6,397 nt of DNA from Desulfobacteraceae bacterium. Its GTDB lineage: Bacteria > Desulfobacterota > Desulfobacteria > Desulfobacterales > BuS5. Below are positions 5,999-6,397 of this stretch, piece after piece. The notes under the pieces were generated by a model. The model worked only from the letters and a program-made list of their open reading frames with translations, made no database searches and had not been told where the DNA came from. The position numbers and the translations under genes were made by a program. The DNA lies in NCBI GenBank assembly GCA_030592105.1, contig JAUVKE010000157.1, positions 1-6,397 of the forward strand. Direction: 5' to 3'. Numbering within the stretch: the stretch's first letter is position 1; each line of letters starts with the position of its first letter.

Positions 5999-6052
5999 AG
6001 ATGATTGAATTTATTCCTGGGGCGTAAAAGAATTGTTGTTCAAGTAATTTTA

Positions 6053-6081
6053 TTGACAAATGTATACTAATCATTTATTTT
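6053..6081 (+). promoter_or_regulatory. Sigma-70 promoter of the tRNA-Leu gene
   Basis: A perfect TTGACA at 6053-6058 is followed after 17 bp by TATTTT at 6076-6081, four of six matches to the -10 consensus. The predicted start is near 6088, about five bases before the mature tRNA, giving a very short leader. The perfect -35 and the location directly before an RNA gene with its own terminator support the call. Confidence 0.6.
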
Positions 6082-6092
6082 ACTTTTTGGTT

Positions 6093-6180
6093 GCCGGAGT
6101 GGTGAAATTGGTAGACGCAGAGGACTCAAAATCCTCCGGGCTTTATGCCCATGAGAGTTCGATTCTCTCCTCCGGCACCA
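6093..6180 (+). tRNA. tRNA-Leu (anticodon CAA)
   Basis: This is a complete class II tRNA of 88 nt including an encoded CCA at 6178-6180. Acceptor stem GCCGGAG (6093-6099) pairs with CTCCGGC (6170-6176), followed by discriminator A. The anticodon stem GAGGA/TCCTC (6120-6124 and 6132-6136) encloses loop CTCAAAA with anticodon CAA at 6127-6129, which reads the Leu codon UUG. The long variable arm GGGC-TTTAT-GCCC (6138-6150) is typical of tRNA-Leu. The T arm is GAGAG-TTCGATT-CTCTC (6153-6169). It is a single-gene unit with its own promoter and terminator. tRNA genes are frequent integration sites, but no second copy of its 3' end appears downstream in the window. Confidence 0.97.
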
Positions 6181-6206
6181 TAAAATAAGTTTGTATGTGA
6201 ATATAT

Positions 6207-6253
6207 AGGGATGTGGAGTTATACTTCGGTGTATTCCTCATCCCTTTTTTTTT
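6207..6253 (+). terminator. Rho-independent terminator of tRNA-Leu with UUCG tetraloop
   Basis: AGGGATG (6207-6213) pairs with CATCCCT (6239-6245). An inner imperfect stem with one mismatch, one bulge and G-U pairs is capped by C-TTCG-G (loop 6225-6228), the unusually stable UUCG tetraloop. A run of nine T follows at 6245-6253. It lies 26 bp after the tRNA 3' end. Confidence 0.9.
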
Positions 6254-6270
6254 ATTGAAGTATTTAGCAT

Positions 6271-6397
6271 CAGTAGTGTCCGGTTAGAATCTTGCGTGAG
6301 GGGAGTTTAATTGTTTTTGTAGCGTATTGAATAAATTTCGTAGAATTTCTTAGTGCAGCGTAGCCAAAAAATTGCGATTGTTTGAGCGAGGCACGAG
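6271..6397. repeat. Non-coding tail, possible end of a dispersed repeat or insertion sequence (cut by window edge)
   Basis: I find no gene here. It begins with CAGTAGTGTCCGGTTAGAAT (6271-6290), which I loosely recall as a sequence found at the ends of transposase-bearing elements in Desulfobacterales; this is memory, not a search. A 14-bp stretch of it recurs with two mismatches at 1069-1082. TTTGAGCGAG at 6381-6390 recurs exactly at 1015-1024. The element, if real, continues beyond base 6397, so its nature cannot be settled here. Confidence 0.35.

Noticed and set aside
6063..6068. TATACT as the -10 box of the tRNA promoter
   Set aside because: It lies only four bases after the TTGACA box; a 17-bp spacer points to 6076-6081 instead.
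1..6397. CRISPR array, toxin-antitoxin pair, restriction system or other defence locus
   Set aside because: No regularly spaced direct repeats and no coding sequence with such domains were found on either strand.

Overview
The window looks like ordinary chromosomal sequence from an AT-rich Gram-negative bacterium. An anaerobic deltaproteobacterium of the Desulfobacterales type is my best guess. It rests on the protein flavour, on intergenic repeats that I recall only loosely from that group, and on an RlpA-type cell-wall protein, which implies a Gram-negative envelope. No marker gene here fixes the taxonomy.

Layout: (1) At 1-325 is the 3' end of a plus-strand rlpA-like gene: the tail of the double-psi barrel, then a SPOR domain. 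(2) At 347-997, convergent on the minus strand, is a protein that I read as a stand-alone relative of the phage terminase large-subunit nuclease domain, with two catalytic Asp positions apparently lost. (3) A 156-bp divergent spacer (998-1153) holds a near-perfect inverted repeat overlapping a candidate promoter. (4) Five plus-strand genes follow: nfo (endonuclease IV), ald (alanine dehydrogenase), pncA (nicotinamidase), pncB (nicotinate phosphoribosyltransferase) and a CBS-CBS-ACT-like regulatory protein. (5) At 5884-5998 is a 115-bp element with 11-bp perfect terminal inverted repeats; its left arm contains the stop codon of the CBS gene. (6) At 6093-6180 is a tRNA-Leu(CAA) with its own promoter and a strong UUCG-capped terminator. 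(7) The last ~130 bp is non-coding and looks like the start of a dispersed repeat or insertion-sequence end cut by the window edge.

Functionally, pncA and pncB are two consecutive steps of the Preiss-Handler NAD salvage route: nicotinamide to nicotinate to nicotinate mononucleotide. They lie directly downstream of ald, an NAD-dependent enzyme that links alanine to pyruvate and ammonia. The CBS/ACT protein just downstream could sense adenine nucleotides and a small ligand such as an amino acid, but that coupling is inference. nfo is a base-excision-repair gene that may share the transcript.

I see no convincing novel multi-gene system, CRISPR array or complete mobile element. The points most worth a second look are the degenerate terminase-like protein, with an in-frame A10 slippery run, and the small inverted-repeat element that overlaps a stop codon.
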